This document shows, one piece after another, positions 13,442-13,776 of a stretch of DNA of 13,776 nucleotides. The stretch is from Cyanobacteria bacterium UBA11153 (GTDB lineage Bacteria; Cyanobacteriota; Cyanobacteriia; Cyanobacteriales; Coleofasciculaceae). Position 1 is the stretch's first letter. The number at the start of each line of letters is the position of its first letter. Below the pieces are notes generated by a model, which saw only the letters and a program-made list of their open reading frames with translations, had not been told where the DNA came from and did not search any database. The position numbers and the translations under genes are program-made. The DNA lies in the NCBI GenBank assembly GCA_003511885.1, contig DOIX01000021.1, positions 1 through 13,776 on the forward strand, written 5' to 3'.

Positions 13442-13776
13442 CCAACTCAATAGGAAACCCCGTATAAGTCACCGCCTCCGGTGTCACCACCCATTCCTGA
13501 CGTGGAATATTAACCAAATCAGCCTCAGTAATCTGCCCTGACACAAAATGCAACCTCTGATTTTCCGAACCTCGGAGGACAAAATTCCCTGCCTCACCCT
13601 CAACAAATAGCCCATCAATTAATAAATCCACATGGGCTAATAAATCAATTCCCCCTTTCACCTTCCCCGCTTCTAACTGTTCTAACTTATATCCCGTCCA
13701 ACAGACAACAGTTTTGCCAGAATCCTGCACCCGACTCGCCAAATCCGCTAACCCCACCGCCTGTGAAAAAGGTTCC
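13434..13776 (-). CDS. Radical SAM activase-like protein, N-terminus cut by window
   Basis: The frame stays open to the right edge, so the GTG at 13757 is probably internal and the true start lies outside. The visible 113-residue tail begins '...EPFSQAVGLADLA', the end of the 'GGEP' motif that binds S-adenosylmethionine in radical SAM enzymes. It continues with 'TVVCWTGYKLEQL' and a segment 'VDLLIDGLFVEGE', typical of small 4Fe-4S single-cluster activating enzymes related to the activase of anaerobic ribonucleotide reductase. The Cys-x3-Cys-x2-Cys cluster motif would lie upstream, outside the window. Its last residue and stop codon lie inside a palindromic repeat, so the C-terminus may have been set by repeat insertion. 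Nothing links it functionally to the GTPase cluster. The substrate is unknown. Confidence 0.7.
   Translation of the reverse strand, partial: EPFSQAVGLADLASRVQDSGKTVVCWTGYKLEQLEAGKVKGGIDLLAHVDLLIDGLFVEGEAGNFVLRGSENQRLHFVSGQITEADLVNIPRQEWVVTPEAVTYTGFPIELGS

Overview
The window looks like accessory chromosomal DNA from a cyanobacterium, probably a filamentous one. Four things point that way: an AT-rich base composition with HIP1 octamers GCGATCGC (6176, 6219, 10922, 12371), an OprB-type porin, a Ycf46-like AAA ATPase, and many short interspersed palindromic repeats of the kind common in these genomes. No RNA gene, CRISPR array or intact transposase gene was found. Genus and species cannot be read from this sequence.

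Layout. The left edge (3-2087, + strand) is the 3' part of an outer-membrane porin gene. Its N-terminal half is repetitive Pro/Asn/Gln/Tyr sequence. Positions 2088-2550 have no convincing gene; they hold a 92-bp palindromic element and then a larger foldback element. From 2551 to 13343 every gene is on the - strand. In transcription order these are GTPase A (12492-13343), GTPase B (11639-12397), GTPase C (10757-11635), GTPase D (9829-10773), a large protein with one membrane segment and a peptidoglycan-binding domain (7410-9821), a six-helix membrane protein with an FHA-like tail (6348-7409), a secreted and membrane-anchored vWA protein (5006-6376), a small Pro/Thr-rich protein (4385-4897) and a Ycf46-like AAA ATPase (2551-4176). 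A palindromic repeat (13400-13441) separates this cluster from a radical-SAM activase-like gene that runs off the right edge.

How the genes may work together. Genes B through vWA are tightly packed: gaps of 3, -17, 7, 0 and about -29 bp. They follow a good promoter candidate at 12422-12451, so they are probably one operon. A, C and D are paralogues with the same GTPase motif order and the same C-terminal signature ('PFGL..PIYWL.TGK'). B is a different small GTPase. I infer a signalling or conflict module in which cytoplasmic GTPases act with a protein that crosses the inner membrane and touches the cell wall, a membrane FHA-like protein, and a vWA protein displayed in the periplasm. A Ycf46-type AAA ATPase may do remodelling work. 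This resembles the GTPase/vWA-centred conflict systems predicted by comparative genomics, but membership in a named family could not be tested here. No obvious toxin or nuclease effector is present.
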